Of a stretch of DNA of 58,000 nucleotides, positions 1 to 10,963 are shown one piece after another. A program made the translations under genes and the position numbers. How positions within the stretch are numbered: the first letter of the stretch is position 1; the number at the start of each line of letters is the position of its first letter. The notes beneath the pieces were generated by a model, which was not told the origin of the DNA, made no database searches, and saw nothing but the letters and a program-made list of their open reading frames with translations. Source of the DNA: Adiantum capillus-veneris. Taxonomy: Eukaryota; Streptophyta; Polypodiopsida; Polypodiales; Pteridaceae. Where the stretch lies: assembly GCA_014529385.2 (NCBI GenBank), contig CM043953.1, positions 62,003,872 through 62,061,871 on the forward strand, read 5' to 3'.

Positions 1-266
1 CTCTTCCCGCAAGGCTTCCATTTTCTCTTGACCCATCCTTCTTAGCCTTTGTCTCATTGACTTAGCACCTTCTTTCAGCTCTATATGAATCTCTTCTCCT
101 TTGAACCCTCTAATCTCTTCATATGAAGTAATGAACAAATCAGGAAAACTAGCCAGCATGTGCAGATATATCTCCTTCTACATAGCTGAGAGGTCTCCAC
201 TGATCATTTGTGTCACCAATTCCTGCTTCTTTGACAATTCAACCTTGGTTTGCATCAGCCCTTCAA
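1..266 (-). pseudogene. Ty3/gypsy copy 1, start of reverse transcriptase region (cut by window edge)
   Basis: This stretch matches 38,641-38,906 of the fuller gypsy copy almost base for base (same wording around ATTTTCTCTTGACCCATCC), so it is the N-terminal part of the pol reverse transcriptase read leftward. The catalytic part lies outside the window. It is continuous with the protease and gag pieces to its right. Only similarity to the second copy supports it; no catalytic motif is visible here. Confidence 0.75.
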
Positions 267-1193
267 TCACTTCATAAGGCCTTCACTTTCATCTTCAACC
301 TCATTTGCAAATGTGACTAAACCAGACTCCTGGATTCCTTTGTCCACCAAAAGAAATGCAACATCAACATCCTCATCACTGCTGGTAGTACTATCACTGT
401 CCTCATCAGTCACTGTGGAATAGTCTTCATCACTAGACTCATCCTCATCTTCATAAGGTTCTTCCCATACTTTCCTTGTGTCCATATTATATAGCTTCTT
501 GGCATCTGTCTTTCCATAGAGGCTAATTGTACCGCGTCGCCAATCTTGAAGAGCTCCCACTGCACGTAACCATGGTCTACCCAGTATAATAGGATATGCT
601 CCCAACCCTGCTGGCATCACATGAAAATCAACCACTACCTTTGCATCATACACGTCCACTTCTAAGCTCTTTACAACATCCAAACATTTTACTTTCTGAT
701 GGTTTGCCAATATGATCCGAAAGCCTAACACCCCAGTCACTATAAGACCCCCTTGTCCCAGGTTTTTTCTTTTGTGCCAAACATCTACTATTGGACAAAT
801 GACTCGTAGCTCATCCATGGTCAATACCTTCACTGAACCTCACTCTGGTTCTTTCTCCATTGGGTTAACCATCCTCTTCCACTATCGCTTTAGCTTAGGC
901 ACTATCTCTATAAGCTGTCCAGAAGTAACATCGGCTTTCCTGCTCATCAGATCCTCCTTCAAGTCATAGCTTAATTGCCCATCCCCTAGTGGAAAATCTA
1001 AAACATGAAACTTGCGACGAGCCCTTCTTTTCCTCTTGACCTTGACATCCTCGCCTTCATGGCTGTTTCCTTTCTTCTTACTAGGACCTGGGGCACTTCT
1101 TTCTTCCTTGTCCTCTGTGTTCCTCTTCCCAATAGGCATCACTAATGTATCCTCTATCTTTGATGCCTTCTCCAAGGTGACTACACTTATCAC
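267..1193 (-). pseudogene. Ty3/gypsy copy 1, protease-region and linker
   Basis: Two open stretches (882-1193 and 267-833) correspond to 38,802-39,900 of copy 2. The protease fold tail is recognisable from the segment PIILGRPWLRAVG, the usual ILGRPWL motif of plant gypsy proteases, followed by a Ser/Glu/Asp-rich acidic linker (DEDESSDEDYS). The catalytic D-[ST]-G is absent. Compared with copy 2 there is an internal deletion of about 80 bp just before LIVTGV, and frames shift between the pieces. It would process Gag-Pol in an intact element; this copy is dead. Confidence 0.75.
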
Positions 1194-1202
1194 TTTTGTC
1201 TT

Positions 1203-2250
1203 TCACTTTTCCTCTGGGGTTAATGCACTGGTTCCTTCTTCTCCCTTAATTTCGATGCCATAATCAATTAACCAAGTTAGCACCTGTCTTGGCAATGGAT
1301 ACATGTCTCCCCCAATCCTTGGTGGCTTATCACATTGCGGGCTGATGTGGCCCAACTCTTTGCAATTACAACATGTGGGCATCTGCCTCCAGAACCTACC
1401 ATTTCTTTGTCCAACACCATTCCTAGGTCTTTCTTCACCTCCTAGCTGATTTGCAAACCTCCCTCGATCTAGAGTATTTCCCACTTGACCTAGCATGTTT
1501 AGGATGATATTCTTCATTAAATCTACCGCTTGCCTCATTCCTTGCCTCATGTCTTGCCTTAGCCCATCATCTTGCACTGTTGTAGTGAACACTGTTGGCC
1601 TAACTTGAGGAGTAACAGAAACCACTGGTTCATGATGAACCGCTGGCATGCGACCTTGTAATAAATCCATAGGATGAAACTCAGACCTCCTAGGCAGAGA
1701 CTCCGCCCCTAGCTCGCTCATTTTTCTCAGCTTCCACTCTTTGTTCCTTGATACCTCTAGTGCATCTTCATATGTCCTAGGCTTCTTTAGCTGTGACTCT
1801 CCAACGTATATTCTCCCAAAGACCAACCAAGAACCTGTCCTTCTTCATCATGTCAGGTGAGGGTACCTGTGGTGCTAAGGCCTTGCACATCCGCTCCCAT
1901 GCCAATAAAAACTTACGTATGTATGCATCTACTGGCTCACCTTTCTTTTGCACCGAACCTTGTACTTCTTGCCACACTTTGTCAGGATCTTCTGTCTTCA
2001 CAAACTCCACTTCCAATCCATGACGTAGATTATCCCAACTTAATCTTACAGGTGGATCATCCACATGCAACTCCTCTTCAAATGCTTTGGGCCAATCTCG
2101 TGCATCACTCTTCAAACAAAGCTGGAGAAGACGTAACATTTGCGCTGGGTCATGAATCTGGTTGCTAATGCAGGCAACCTCCATCTTTTCCAAAAAGTCT
2201 TTCACATCTTCATCACTTCCTCCATGAAATTCTGGATAAGAGAAAGCCAT
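1203..2250 (-). pseudogene. Ty3/gypsy copy 1, gag capsid and zinc knuckle
   Basis: The start ATG is placed at 2250, where MAFSYPEF begins as in copy 2. The capsid part runs to about 1777. A frameshift near 1800 leads into the second piece (1203-1826), which contains a CCHC knuckle (CNCKELGHISPQC, about 1335-1375). Gag packages element RNA into cytoplasmic particles. Because of the frame break this copy cannot make a full Gag. Upstream residues before MAF are open but belong to the leader and are not shared as protein with copy 2. Confidence 0.85.
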
Positions 2251-3280
2251 GGCTACCCAAGTTTCAATGCTTTGAGAACCCTTCGAACACACGTGCAAGA
2301 ACCCAAAACTTTTGACTGACTCGATCCCTAGAAACTTCAATGGAGCTTGTCTTTAGATAAGGATAAACACATGCACATCAAATGAGTTTTCATAGTTAAT
2401 CATCGGAATTACAACAGGCAAAGGGAATTCCAGTATCTCTCTTGATCTTCTTGGCCCAAACATAAAGACTAGGCGCTGCTGGAAAAAAATATTCCTAGAC
2501 ACATGAACTTTTATTTGAAATCTTTGTGTTAAATGAAAGGGAGTGAATTGAGGTCCATTTTGATCATCCATTAAAGCCAACCATGCAGCTCCCAAGAAGG
2601 CACATCTGACTTATCCTTTGATTTTGCCAGAATTTCAGTAGCATAACAACATAAATGGCTCAAAAGACCAAAAAACCAGCCATCACAACTTGGAAAAATT
2701 TTGGCAGAGTTTCCCAAGAAGTAGAGCAGTAAGAACCTAGAATATAGACTGTATATGTATGCATAACCTGAAAACAACAGAACCTAAGCATCAAGTAGGA
2801 ATCACTAGTCCATAGCCTATGGCGAGGTCACAAAAAGGGTGCTCCAGTCACTTGTATCACCGAAAGGATCTCACATTTGAGAATCCCCCAGCTCAATAAA
2901 ACCTCACGCTATCGACCCTCTCATGAAAGCTTATTCAAATCTCAGATAGTCAAGTCTCAGAAATGACTATCTTCTAGACCAAGTCTCAGAAATGGTTAGG
3001 ACTACCAAAAAAACCAAGTATGGCTCCACAAAGGCATACAATGGCAGTATCCACAAGTAACATACAATACCAGACAATGCGCTCAAACAGGCACCAAATG
3101 ATGCATACCCACGGCAATTCCAAGTGACTCCCACTTGCCAGTTTTTCACTCTACTCCAGTTACCTGTACCTGTGTGAATCACATGTAGATGTACCTGTAA
3201 CCTGTAAGCTGTATTCTGCAACCTGTAATCCCGAAGTTGAAGATACTCGAAGAAGATCCTCCGTGGGGGAGCCAAAAGAA
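2251..3280 (-). other. Gypsy copy 1 untranslated leader with small conserved ORF and putative primer site
   Basis: The leader lies between gag and the 5' LTR and is collinear with 40,935-42,001 of copy 2. It holds an 80-codon ORF (2353-2595, minus; contains PQFTPFHLTQR) that is present at the same length in copy 2. Next to the LTR, 3255-3274 read on the minus strand gives TGGCTCCCCCACGGAGGATC, a TGG-starting candidate primer binding site 6 nt from the LTR end; I could not assign the tRNA. Confidence 0.55.
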
Positions 3281-4428
3281 TGTGAGCAAGATGGAAACAC
3301 ACACAACACCTCTATAATCACCCGACACACAATCTTGGGATAATACACACACACACACACACACACTATGGGGCATCACTCGGCTTACACAACCCCCCCT
3401 GGCCGAAACAAGGAACACACCGATGGAGTGAGAGGAGAGAGACTATCCTTTTGCCCACTCAACACAGACACACACATGCACACACACACACACACACCCA
3501 AAAAACTAAGCTTAAAAGAGGAGAATTTTTTATGTTTAGATACGATTGAGCTTAGGCCAACACCGATGGGGCAAATAGCTCACACAGTATTGATGAAATA
3601 TGCCATATACAATCACAAACTTGAGAAGAGGCTTCGCTCGTAGGAGAAACTTACACAGTCAAAACAACAAAAAAATAGTGAGGAATTTGGCAAAATGGAC
3701 AGCGCCATCACGTCCAAAATGGCCCAAAACCTCAGTCTACATTGTCAAAGTGCTCAAATTCCACCTCGAATGAGCAGTTTAAGGCCAAAACAAGCTCCAA
3801 AAACAGCAAAAACTCACTTGCGACTGTTCTTCCTCTTTTCTCCATGTTTTTTTATGGTCTTCTCTCAGTTTTTCAGTTCCCGCACTTATCTTTATCACTT
3901 GGGCACCGTTGGCCTTTTAGTTGACCTCAAACGGACCCCGAACAGGCCAAAAAGTGGCCTCGAAGTGCATAGTTGTCATCCTGCTGCATCCATCCGCACA
4001 CCTGGCAGTCAACTTTTCCCAATAATGCATCCCACCACCACGTGAAGTGGCCCCCAGATATAGTTCATATGATGGCATTTTTACACAATTATCACAAGTA
4101 AACACCCACGCTGGGTCCGTACTTATCCACGTCCAAATATTGACCCCATTTGACCTCCTCACGCCACTAGATGCCATCTGACGCACCTGCTTACCTCATG
4201 TCGTCGGCCCACAGATAGCTTCTTAAGTTCTTTGAGATGTTTTATGCGCTATCAGATCCTCATTATTATAGAAAAATACACTGGTACACTATGTACATGC
4301 TGTCCTACCTGTACACATGTGGGCCCCACGTAACCACGTGGCTCTAGAAAATGGGCGATCCTTTATTCAATGCACCATGCATGGGTATGTACATATGCAC
4401 AATCACTCCTTCCAAAAAACTCCTAACA
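3281..4428 (-). repeat. LTR of gypsy copy 1 (5' LTR)
   Basis: It is about 1148 bp and matches the copy-2 5' LTR (42,002-43,144), the shortened 3' LTR (34,776-35,642) and the truncated LTR at 7,823. In element sense it starts TGTTAGGAG and ends CTCACA, giving TG...CA ends. A CA microsatellite lies inside (about 3348-3366 and 3470-3498). It is clearly more diverged than the copy-2 LTR. Confidence 0.8.
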
Positions 4429-4574
4429 ACGTTACCCAGAAGAAAAGATTCCTCTAGATCCTTGAGAGGGTAAGGAGAAGCAAGATGCACAAATGGTAAT
4501 ATGTACTTCTCCCCTTCTCGAGAAGAGTAAAAATGATCAATGCTTTTATGATTCTTTAAATTGCCTTCAATGGT

Positions 4575-5400
4575 TTTCTATTTAAGGTGTCCAAATGCAA
4601 CTGGAAAGAGTTCTTGAAAACTATAAAAAGATTTCTGTGGCAAAACAACACTAAAGAATCAAAACCCTGGCATTGGGCCAATTGGGAGCTTATGGCAAGA
4701 CCGATAAAGAAATGTGGTATTGGGATCCTAAACCCTAGAGCTCATGCAAAGGCACAATGTGCCAAATTTGTGGTGACAATTACAAAGCAAGATCAAGTGT
4801 GGACTATTATGACTAAGGACATGATGGAGAAAGCTAAACTATGCTTGAAGGTAGACAATGGAAAGGGCTAGAGATGGATGACAAACTACTTGCCCCTCGA
4901 TAGTCTAGCATGAGGCTTGACGGCATTACGGGTGATCTTATTGAGAAATGCAATAGAGCAACAAAGGTCTTGGATTGGAGAAAGATAAAAAGTTATTTTC
5001 ACAACTCTTTGACTCATTGGTCCCCATTTTGGGTAGCAACAACACAAGATGGAAAGGGGCAATTGAACTGTCTATCCAATCTCACCTAAATGGGCCTGAG
5101 TGTATGTTGATTAATAGAGTATTAGAATGGCTTGATAGGTTATTTTTACCAGCTTGGGAGTCCCAGTTTGAGCAAAAATCGTGGTGGTGACAAGGATAGG
5201 CATTTTCTTAACCTGCAAACCAAGGGACTCCTCATATTGGTCTTCCCCTTTGAACAAGCAGTGTGGTAAGCATTGGTTGGAATTAAGATGGGGTTCTATT
5301 GTAAAGAACATTTGGAGTCCACAATGGCCACATGGGATGAAGGTCATTTTGTGCAAGGTACAATGGGCACTACAAGAGGTTCTTCATATTAGCGACACTA
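4575..5400 (+). pseudogene. LINE (L1-type) reverse-transcriptase C-terminal fragment
   Basis: A segment with KRFLWQNNTKESKPWHWANWE, then a GIGILNPRAHAKAQ stretch, matches the conserved region that follows the RT domain in plant L1 LINEs (FLWG...W..V.W......GGLG...L...N.A). The downstream stretch (about 4,930-5,100) continues with a WIGERKSYFHNSL-like segment across stops and frame changes, as expected for the zf-RVT-like tail. No endonuclease or RT core is present, so it is a 5'-truncated fragment, the usual state of a LINE copy. No poly(A) tail was located. Confidence 0.65.
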
Positions 5401-5427
5401 GCAGTGCCTCAAAAGTTAAAATCCACG

Positions 5428-5526
5428 GCGACGCTATGAGCATCTCTAGAAGCGTTGCTATGAGCGTCACTATTTTATTTGTTGCATAACGATGCTCATA
5501 GTGATGTTTACAGTGACGCTCATAGC
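5428..5526. repeat. Nested foldback built on GCTATGAGC words
   Basis: GCTATGAGCGTCAC (5457-5470) is exactly the reverse complement of GTGACGCTCATAGC (5513-5526). GCTATGAGCATC (5433-5444) pairs with GATGCTCATAGT (5491-5502) at 11 of 12 positions. The two pairs interleave, so alternative hairpins can form. It lies just after the LINE fragment. Confidence 0.7.
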
Positions 5527-5623
5527 GACACCGACAGGGGTAACAATTAAACCAAGAGCGCCAAAAACTTAGATCTCATATCTGAGTTCCGACGCTCTTG
5601 CAAAAGAGGTAAACCAATGCCTC

Positions 5624-5636
5624 TCTCTCTCTCTCT

Positions 5637-5696
<60 letters not shown>

Positions 5697-5697
5697 A

Positions 5698-5734
<37 letters not shown>

Positions 5735-5771
5735 AGGAGAAGAAGGAGAGCTAGGTATGCTCCTTCCTTCT

Positions 5772-5838
<67 letters not shown>

Positions 5839-5845
5839 TTGTGTC

Positions 5846-5889
<44 letters not shown>

Positions 5890-5998
5890 TACACACATGC
5901 ATAAAAAACAAAACACATACACACACATTGAATGTACAAAAATATACACACACATGCATAAACAAAGAATGCATCACAGTGCACACACATTTGAGAGA

Positions 5999-6043
<45 letters not shown>

Positions 6044-6178
6044 GAGGAGAAAACAAAGAGAAAGAGAAAGAGGGAGAGAGAGAGAGAGAGGGAGAAAAAA
6101 AAACAAAGAGAGAGAAAGGGGGAGAAGACAAAAAGAGAGAGGTAAGGGGGAAAAACAAAGAGAGAGAGAGAGAGAGAT
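5624..6178. repeat. Compound microsatellite: poly-C, CA, CT, GA tracts
   Basis: In order: CT repeats, a run of about 59 C (5638-5696), CA repeats to 5730, CT repeats (about 5780-5814), CA repeats to 5838, GA repeats (about 5848-5886), a CA-rich spacer, then GA repeats and GA-rich sequence to about 6178. Long open frames over this stretch are low-complexity artefacts. Tract lengths may be affected by sequencing slippage. Confidence 0.95.
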
Positions 6179-6211
6179 AGATTAAAAAAAGTAGAGAAAA
6201 TATGAATTAAT

Positions 6212-6515
6212 GAAATGTTATATCAAGATTTAGGATTAGGTTACATTTAGAATTACATTTAATATTAGGTTAGATTAAGATCTAAGATTAGGTTAGTTTA
6301 CATTTAACTTATATTTAAAATTTATGCTAAATTTAAAATTAGGTTAAACTTAAGATTAGGTTAAGATTTAAATTAAGTTAGATTACCTTTAGGTCTAGGT
6401 TAGATTTAACATTAGATTAGATTTAGATTTATGTTAGATTTAAGATTAGGACAAAATTTAAGGTTAGGTAGGTTAGATTTAGATTTAGATTTAAGTTAGA
6501 TTTTAGGGCATGTCA
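6212..6515. repeat. AT-rich degenerate array of TTAGATT/TTAGGTT words
   Basis: About 300 bp are made almost entirely of variants of TTAGGTTAGATTTA, for example GATTAGGTTAGATTAAG. The words resemble, but are not, the plant telomere unit TTTAGGG. No coding potential. Confidence 0.75.
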
Positions 6516-7088
6516 ATGAAGGTGGAGTTCCAGCTAAGCTCAAGGCTTTGGCCGAAGAGCAAACATTAGGTACACAACGCAATGAGCTATCCCATAAGAA
6601 TCTGACACCTATTAACTCACCCACTAACCATGTTCAATTAGCTCAGAATCACCATATATTCAATTAGTGATTTAAGGTTAGATTTTGGATTTAGTTTTTA
6701 TATTAAAGTTTACCTTCGGGATTATGGAAAAAAATTAGAGTTAGGTCAACGGTGATCCCTCTCTTCCTCTCTACAGATGCAACCTTAAGTTGAAAAGCTT
6801 TCAACGGCATGATACTCAGATTGGAGGCCAACATGTAATGTGCACATTAATCCCTCAAACAAGGATCTACTGTGAAGAGATGTTAAGATGCTGTGAATTG
6901 CTACAGCTAAAGAAGAGATAGAGGGATTTTTTCCACTACATGAATTGCCATGTAGACGTGTGTGTGTGTGTGTAGATTTCTTATACCCACAAATATATGC
7001 ATTGACCAATAAAGACGAGATTATAACTCGGTGGTTCTGATCTCCGTGCACCTCTAGACCGAGGTGTGCGGGGATTGGACATGACTAG
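6516..7088. other. Unassigned spacer
   Basis: No recognisable gene. A short TG repeat occurs at about 6959-6974. ORFs here are short and without recognisable motifs. Confidence 0.5.
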
Positions 7089-7115
7089 CGAATGTGAGGT
7101 AGTTTACATTGTGAT

Positions 7116-7194
<79 letters not shown>

Positions 7195-7250
7195 GTGAGG
7201 TAGTTTACAGTGTGATCAAAGAGAGAGAGAGAGAGAGAGAAAGACAGATA
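7089..7250. repeat. GA microsatellite flanked by two copies of a 35-bp word
   Basis: A GA array (about 7120-7190) follows AATGTGAGGTAGTTTACA...GATCAA, and the same word recurs at about 7192-7225 and leads into a second, shorter GA array. This looks like a duplication of unique word plus array. Confidence 0.85.
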
Positions 7251-7559
7251 AAAGACGGAGGATATCAATAGAAGATTATATTTATGTCCAGGTTATAAGG
7301 TTTTTACATTCATTATGAGTAGTGATGACGATGTGGGGCCGTCCAACCAAAACACCTTCTCTCAACAAGGATCTTATGTCCTTGTAATCAATGCAAACAT
7401 GCTATGCGACGGACAAGGCATGTTTCTTTGCAGCACGTTCGCAAATTTGGTGAGTTTGATCCATCTTTTACAGATTGAGTTGTTGCCAATTATAACTCGT
7501 CGAAATCTGACGCCAGCCAACAGGCAGCAATCTTGTAACCCAATAGACGCAGGCACTTT

Positions 7560-7822
7560 GGTCAAGCAACATACCTGAGGCCACAAGATGTAGCCTCTGA
7601 CAGTTCAAAGGATGATCATGCAGACCACATTCCCAACGAGGCTATGTTTGAGCCCCTGATCGATGAAATGAAGACGATCATGGATTCAGAAAATCTTATC
7701 TATGATGATATGAAAAGTGAAGCCGATATGCCATTGTATGATGGAGCATGTATGTCTAGATTGAAGGAACTCCTGGTTCTTCTCAACATGCAGGTAAAGT
7801 TTGGATGGAGTGACATTAGCGT
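7560..7822 (+). pseudogene. CACTA (En/Spm) TNP2-like transposase fragment
   Basis: The segment EADMPLYDGACMSRLKELLV followed by LNMQVKFGWSDISV fits the N-terminal signature of CACTA TNP2 transposases (LY.GC..F..L......K..NGWS..S). An acidic stretch precedes it, also typical. It stops exactly where the gypsy-family LTR begins at 7823, so the LTR interrupts it; I did not find the missing downstream part after the LTR. TNP2 normally binds and cuts element ends in the nucleus; this fragment cannot. Confidence 0.65.
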
Positions 7823-8790
7823 TGTCACGAGTTTTTTGGAGCAAGGGATTGCGCATATGTACATACACATGCATGGTGCATCAAATAAAGAATTGCCCAT
7901 TTTCCAGAGCAAGGTGGTTACGTGGGGCCCACATGTGTACAGGTAGGACAGCATGTACATAGTGCATCGATTTTCACTATCACCAGTACCAGTATGTTTT
8001 TTCTACAATAATGAGGAGTTTATAGCGCGTAAAACTTCTCAAGGAAGCTATCCGCGGGCCGAAGACATGAGGTAAGCAGGTGCGTCAGATGGCATCTAGT
8101 GGCGTCAGGAGGGCGAACGGGGTCAATATTTGCACGCGGATGAGGACGGACACAACGTGGGTGTTTTCTTGTAAGAGTTATGCAGAAAGTTCATCATTAG
8201 GACCACTTTTTGGGGCCACTTCACGTGGTTGCGAGACGCATTATTGAAAAGAAATGAGTGCCAGGTGTGCGGATGATGCAAAAAGGTGACAACTATGCAC
8301 TGCGAGGTCAGTTTTTGGCCTGTTCGGGGTCCGTTTGAGGTCATCTAAAAGGCCAAGGGTGCCCAAGTAATAAAGCTAGCTGTAGGAACTGAAAAAATTG
8401 AGAGAAGACCAGAAAAAACGTGGAGAAGAGAGGAGGAACAGCCGCAGGTGTGTTTTTGCTCATTTTGGAGCTTGTTTTGGTCGTAAACTGCTCATCCGAG
8501 GTCCGATTTGAGCACTTTGACATTGTAGACAGGGGTTTTGGGCCGTTCCAGATGCGATGGTGCTATCCATTTTGCCAAATTCCTCACTCTTTTCCTGCTG
8601 TTTTTCTGTGTAAGTTTCTCCTATGAGCGAAGTTTCTGCTCTAGTTTGTGATTGTATCTGGCTTATTTTACCCATATTGTGTAAGCTATTTGCCCCATTG
8701 GTGTTGGCGCAAGATCAATTGTATCTAAACATCAGAAATTATCCTCTTTTGAGCTGAGTTTTTTGGGTGTGTGTGTGTGTGTGTGTGTGC
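7823..8790 (+). repeat. Truncated LTR of the gypsy copy 1/2 family, plus orientation
   Basis: It starts TGTCACGAGTTTTTTGGAG, the LTR start seen in copy 2, and follows the copy-2 LTR through to the TG microsatellite at about 8767-8788. It then breaks off, so the last ~190 bp of the LTR (matching 42,002-42,190) are missing. No internal element sequence follows. It is either a solo LTR later truncated at the microsatellite or half of a rearrangement. Confidence 0.8.
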
Positions 8791-9355
8791 TTCCATGATG
8801 AGGAGGTTAGAAAAACAGAAACCATGTTCATCTGCAAATCCCAAACTTGCCTCGATTTTTTGGATGATAAATGGGATGTCAATGATTCTGAAGGCATTTT
8901 GTGCAAAGTTGACAAGCGCTCGGTTGTGTGCAAGTGTATGATAGGATCACAGAATTTTATAGTTTCTTTCTACTACATGAGGTGGCATCGAGTGAATGGT
9001 CAGTTGGTAGCTATGGATCAAGATTTAAGTGACGATGCTTTTAATCCCTTGATGTCCATCGAGATATGGTTTTCAAATTATTTGCTTACAGTTGTTGTGG
9101 TTAGATCAAATGTCACTTTAAGACAGGTTCGAGAGGATCTGTTAAATGAGTCCGATCTCAATTTTCCTTGAAAATTTGTTTTCAAGTGTAACATGTGAAA
9201 GGTACTAAGCTACATGTATTACTTTTATACCTTGATGTCTCTATCGTGCTCATGTATCCCAATGTCTTATCGCGTACGTTGCATTGCAGGTATCTCACAG
9301 ACAAGAAAAAAGGACTCTTTGTGCACAGATTACCAGTGAGACAGACTTGAAATAG
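8791..9355 (+). pseudogene. Cassette gene D: unknown protein with C-terminal ubiquitin-like segment
   Basis: Open from the LTR junction to 9168. It continues in frame through TGA at 9169-9171 and TGA at 9196-9198, then across a phase-0 intron with GT-AG ends (9202-9289, 88 bp) to TAG at 9353-9355. The C-terminal part reads SNVTLRQVREDLLNESDLNFP, then KFVFKC, then (after the intron) VSHRQEKRTL. This fits a beta-grasp pattern I know from eukaryotic ubiquitin-like tails (TL..VR..I.......FVF...G..VS..QE). The N-terminal part (Cys- and Asp-containing, FICKSQTCLDF, WDVNDSEGILC) is not recognised. Both TGA stops could come from CGA. The 5' end is lost at the LTR junction. It lies tail-to-tail with gene A. 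Confidence 0.5.
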
Positions 9356-9573
9356 TGAACTAACTTTACACAATGATTCAAATACTATTCTCAAAGATTA
9401 CTCGACAAAGGCAGCTCTCTACATTACCAAACACCATTGGATCCTCACTCTCCCATTTTTTTGGAAAACTGTACTCAACATTTTGTAAACTTTGAGCCAT
9501 AATAAAAACAAAAGTCAAATTTTGATCCACTGCTTGTAATCAATTTGTCAAAAGTACATTTCATAATCTCTTT
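9356..9573. other. Short spacer between genes D and A
   Basis: AT-rich sequence between two converging 3' ends. No further feature seen. Confidence 0.5.
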
Positions 9574-10935
9574 CTAATCTTGTCCGTGCGGTGATGTGGG
9601 GGCTGTTGGCTGAGGTTGAGGAGAGGTGGTGGCTTGGGGGTTTGGGGGCTCTGGAGCTGCTTCATGAGTAGGAGAGCTGCTGGGTGGGGGGTTTGGGGGC
9701 TCTGGAGCTGCTTCATGAGCAGGAGAGGTGCTAGGTGGGGGGTTTGAGGGTTCTGGAGCTGTTTCTTCATAATGAGAGCTAGTGGGAGCTTGGGTTTGGG
9801 AGGCATCTGGGGAGATATTGATATGTGCTTGTGTTGGTGTGGCAGACACGGGGTATCTTGTCGGCGGAGGCCTAGGCGTGGGCCTTGGTGCTGGCGGGAT
9901 AAAAGCATCACGTGCTCCGTCTAGACGCATGGTCGCGCAATTGATCAAGTTTTCAATCATTCTGTTTCTAAACGAAGAAACATCAGCCTTTGAATAATCT
10001 GCCAAATTTCTTACCTGCATTAAGAACATCATGTTTATTAACATAGCTGCTAACTTATTAAGATACAAATCTGTAAACGAGTATCAAATGCTTACACTTC
10101 TACGACTTCCATCAAGCATGACCCCTAACAAAATTTCTGCATTGAATAAGACCCTTCATCCACAAGAGTAGGCATCATCCTACTCAGGGACTTTGCAACT
10201 AATAATCGTAAGATTCTCATATATCTGCTCTTGTGTTAAAGCTTCAAGAGCAGACACAAGCTTCCAAACAGATCTGCGCAAAATACAATTAAATTTCATA
10301 AGAGACTTTTAACAAAATTCTATGCGATGTCGAACAAAATACAAAACCTCTTACCTACGTACTTCACCATGAAATCCATGGGATGAATTAGCAAGGTAGC
10401 ACCGGTTTCGTTCAAGGTGTAAGAGAACAAGACTCCAATGAGATCTTTTATAAATAAACATAAGCAAAACATATGTCATCACAATAAATTGCGTACCCTT
10501 CATGATAAGCCAGAACAAAATTTTTTGCCGTATCCATGTTCACTGACTGGAACCAGTCAACTACTTCCACTATAGATGTATCCTCGGCCGTCAAAACGAC
10601 CGAGAGGTTCGAGTCAAGGATGGCGACATCATCTTGCATATTCCAAGGCAAATTTGAAACTACAAAACTGTAAAGAAATTCGTGTCATACAAAATTGAAT
10701 ATATTAAAAGAATTTATTGTGAAAAAAAGAATAGCACACACCAAAGCAAGCAATTGATGATTGAGTCTGTGAGTTCCCTTGTCCAGTTCTGTAAAATTGC
10801 AATCTCATGGGGGTGATAAGGAAAATACAGAATGCGTCCCCACACAGGAATGCCAACATGGAAATAGGGAAACAACAATGAAAAATCATCAGCGTTGGTG
10901 TCGCTGATGGCATCTACCATTTGTTCCTCCATCAT
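9574..10935 (-). pseudogene. Cassette gene A, downstream part: Ulp1-type (C48) cysteine protease with Pro-rich tail
   Basis: Exons inferred: 10935-10742, 10667-10497, 10444-10355, 10273-9574. The introns have GT-AG ends and consistent phase (74, 52 and 81 bp). Order of motifs: WTRELTDSIINCLLW (the Ulp1 L.D..IN entry motif); HEGSHWSLVLL with the catalytic His codon at 10438-10440; CYLANSS, where the family has the catalytic Asp, here Asn at 10387-10389; E-stop-DDAYSCG, where the stop TAG (10180-10182) sits at the family's oxyanion Gln and Cys is at 10162-10164. A TGA follows at 10156-10158 and another near 10047. The tail (about 9574-9900) is rich in PEPPNPPPSS-type repeats. C48 enzymes cleave SUMO or related ubiquitin-like proteins and are carried by several plant DNA transposons. 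Inactive as it stands. Confidence 0.75.
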
Positions 10936-10963
10936 CTCAAGGCATAACTACTCCAATCTCTCA

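Noticed and set aside
4587-4871. The segment with KRFLWQNN as an independent small gene
   Set aside because: Its wording and the following decayed text fit the region after the RT in L1 LINEs.
5624-6178. Possible CRISPR-like regular repeat array
   Set aside because: Simple-sequence tracts without constant repeats and unique spacers, in a eukaryotic context.
5569-6185. Long open frames over the poly-C, CA, CT and GA tracts
   Set aside because: Their translations are runs of Gly, Ser-Leu, Cys-Val or Arg-Glu from simple repeats. They are not genes.
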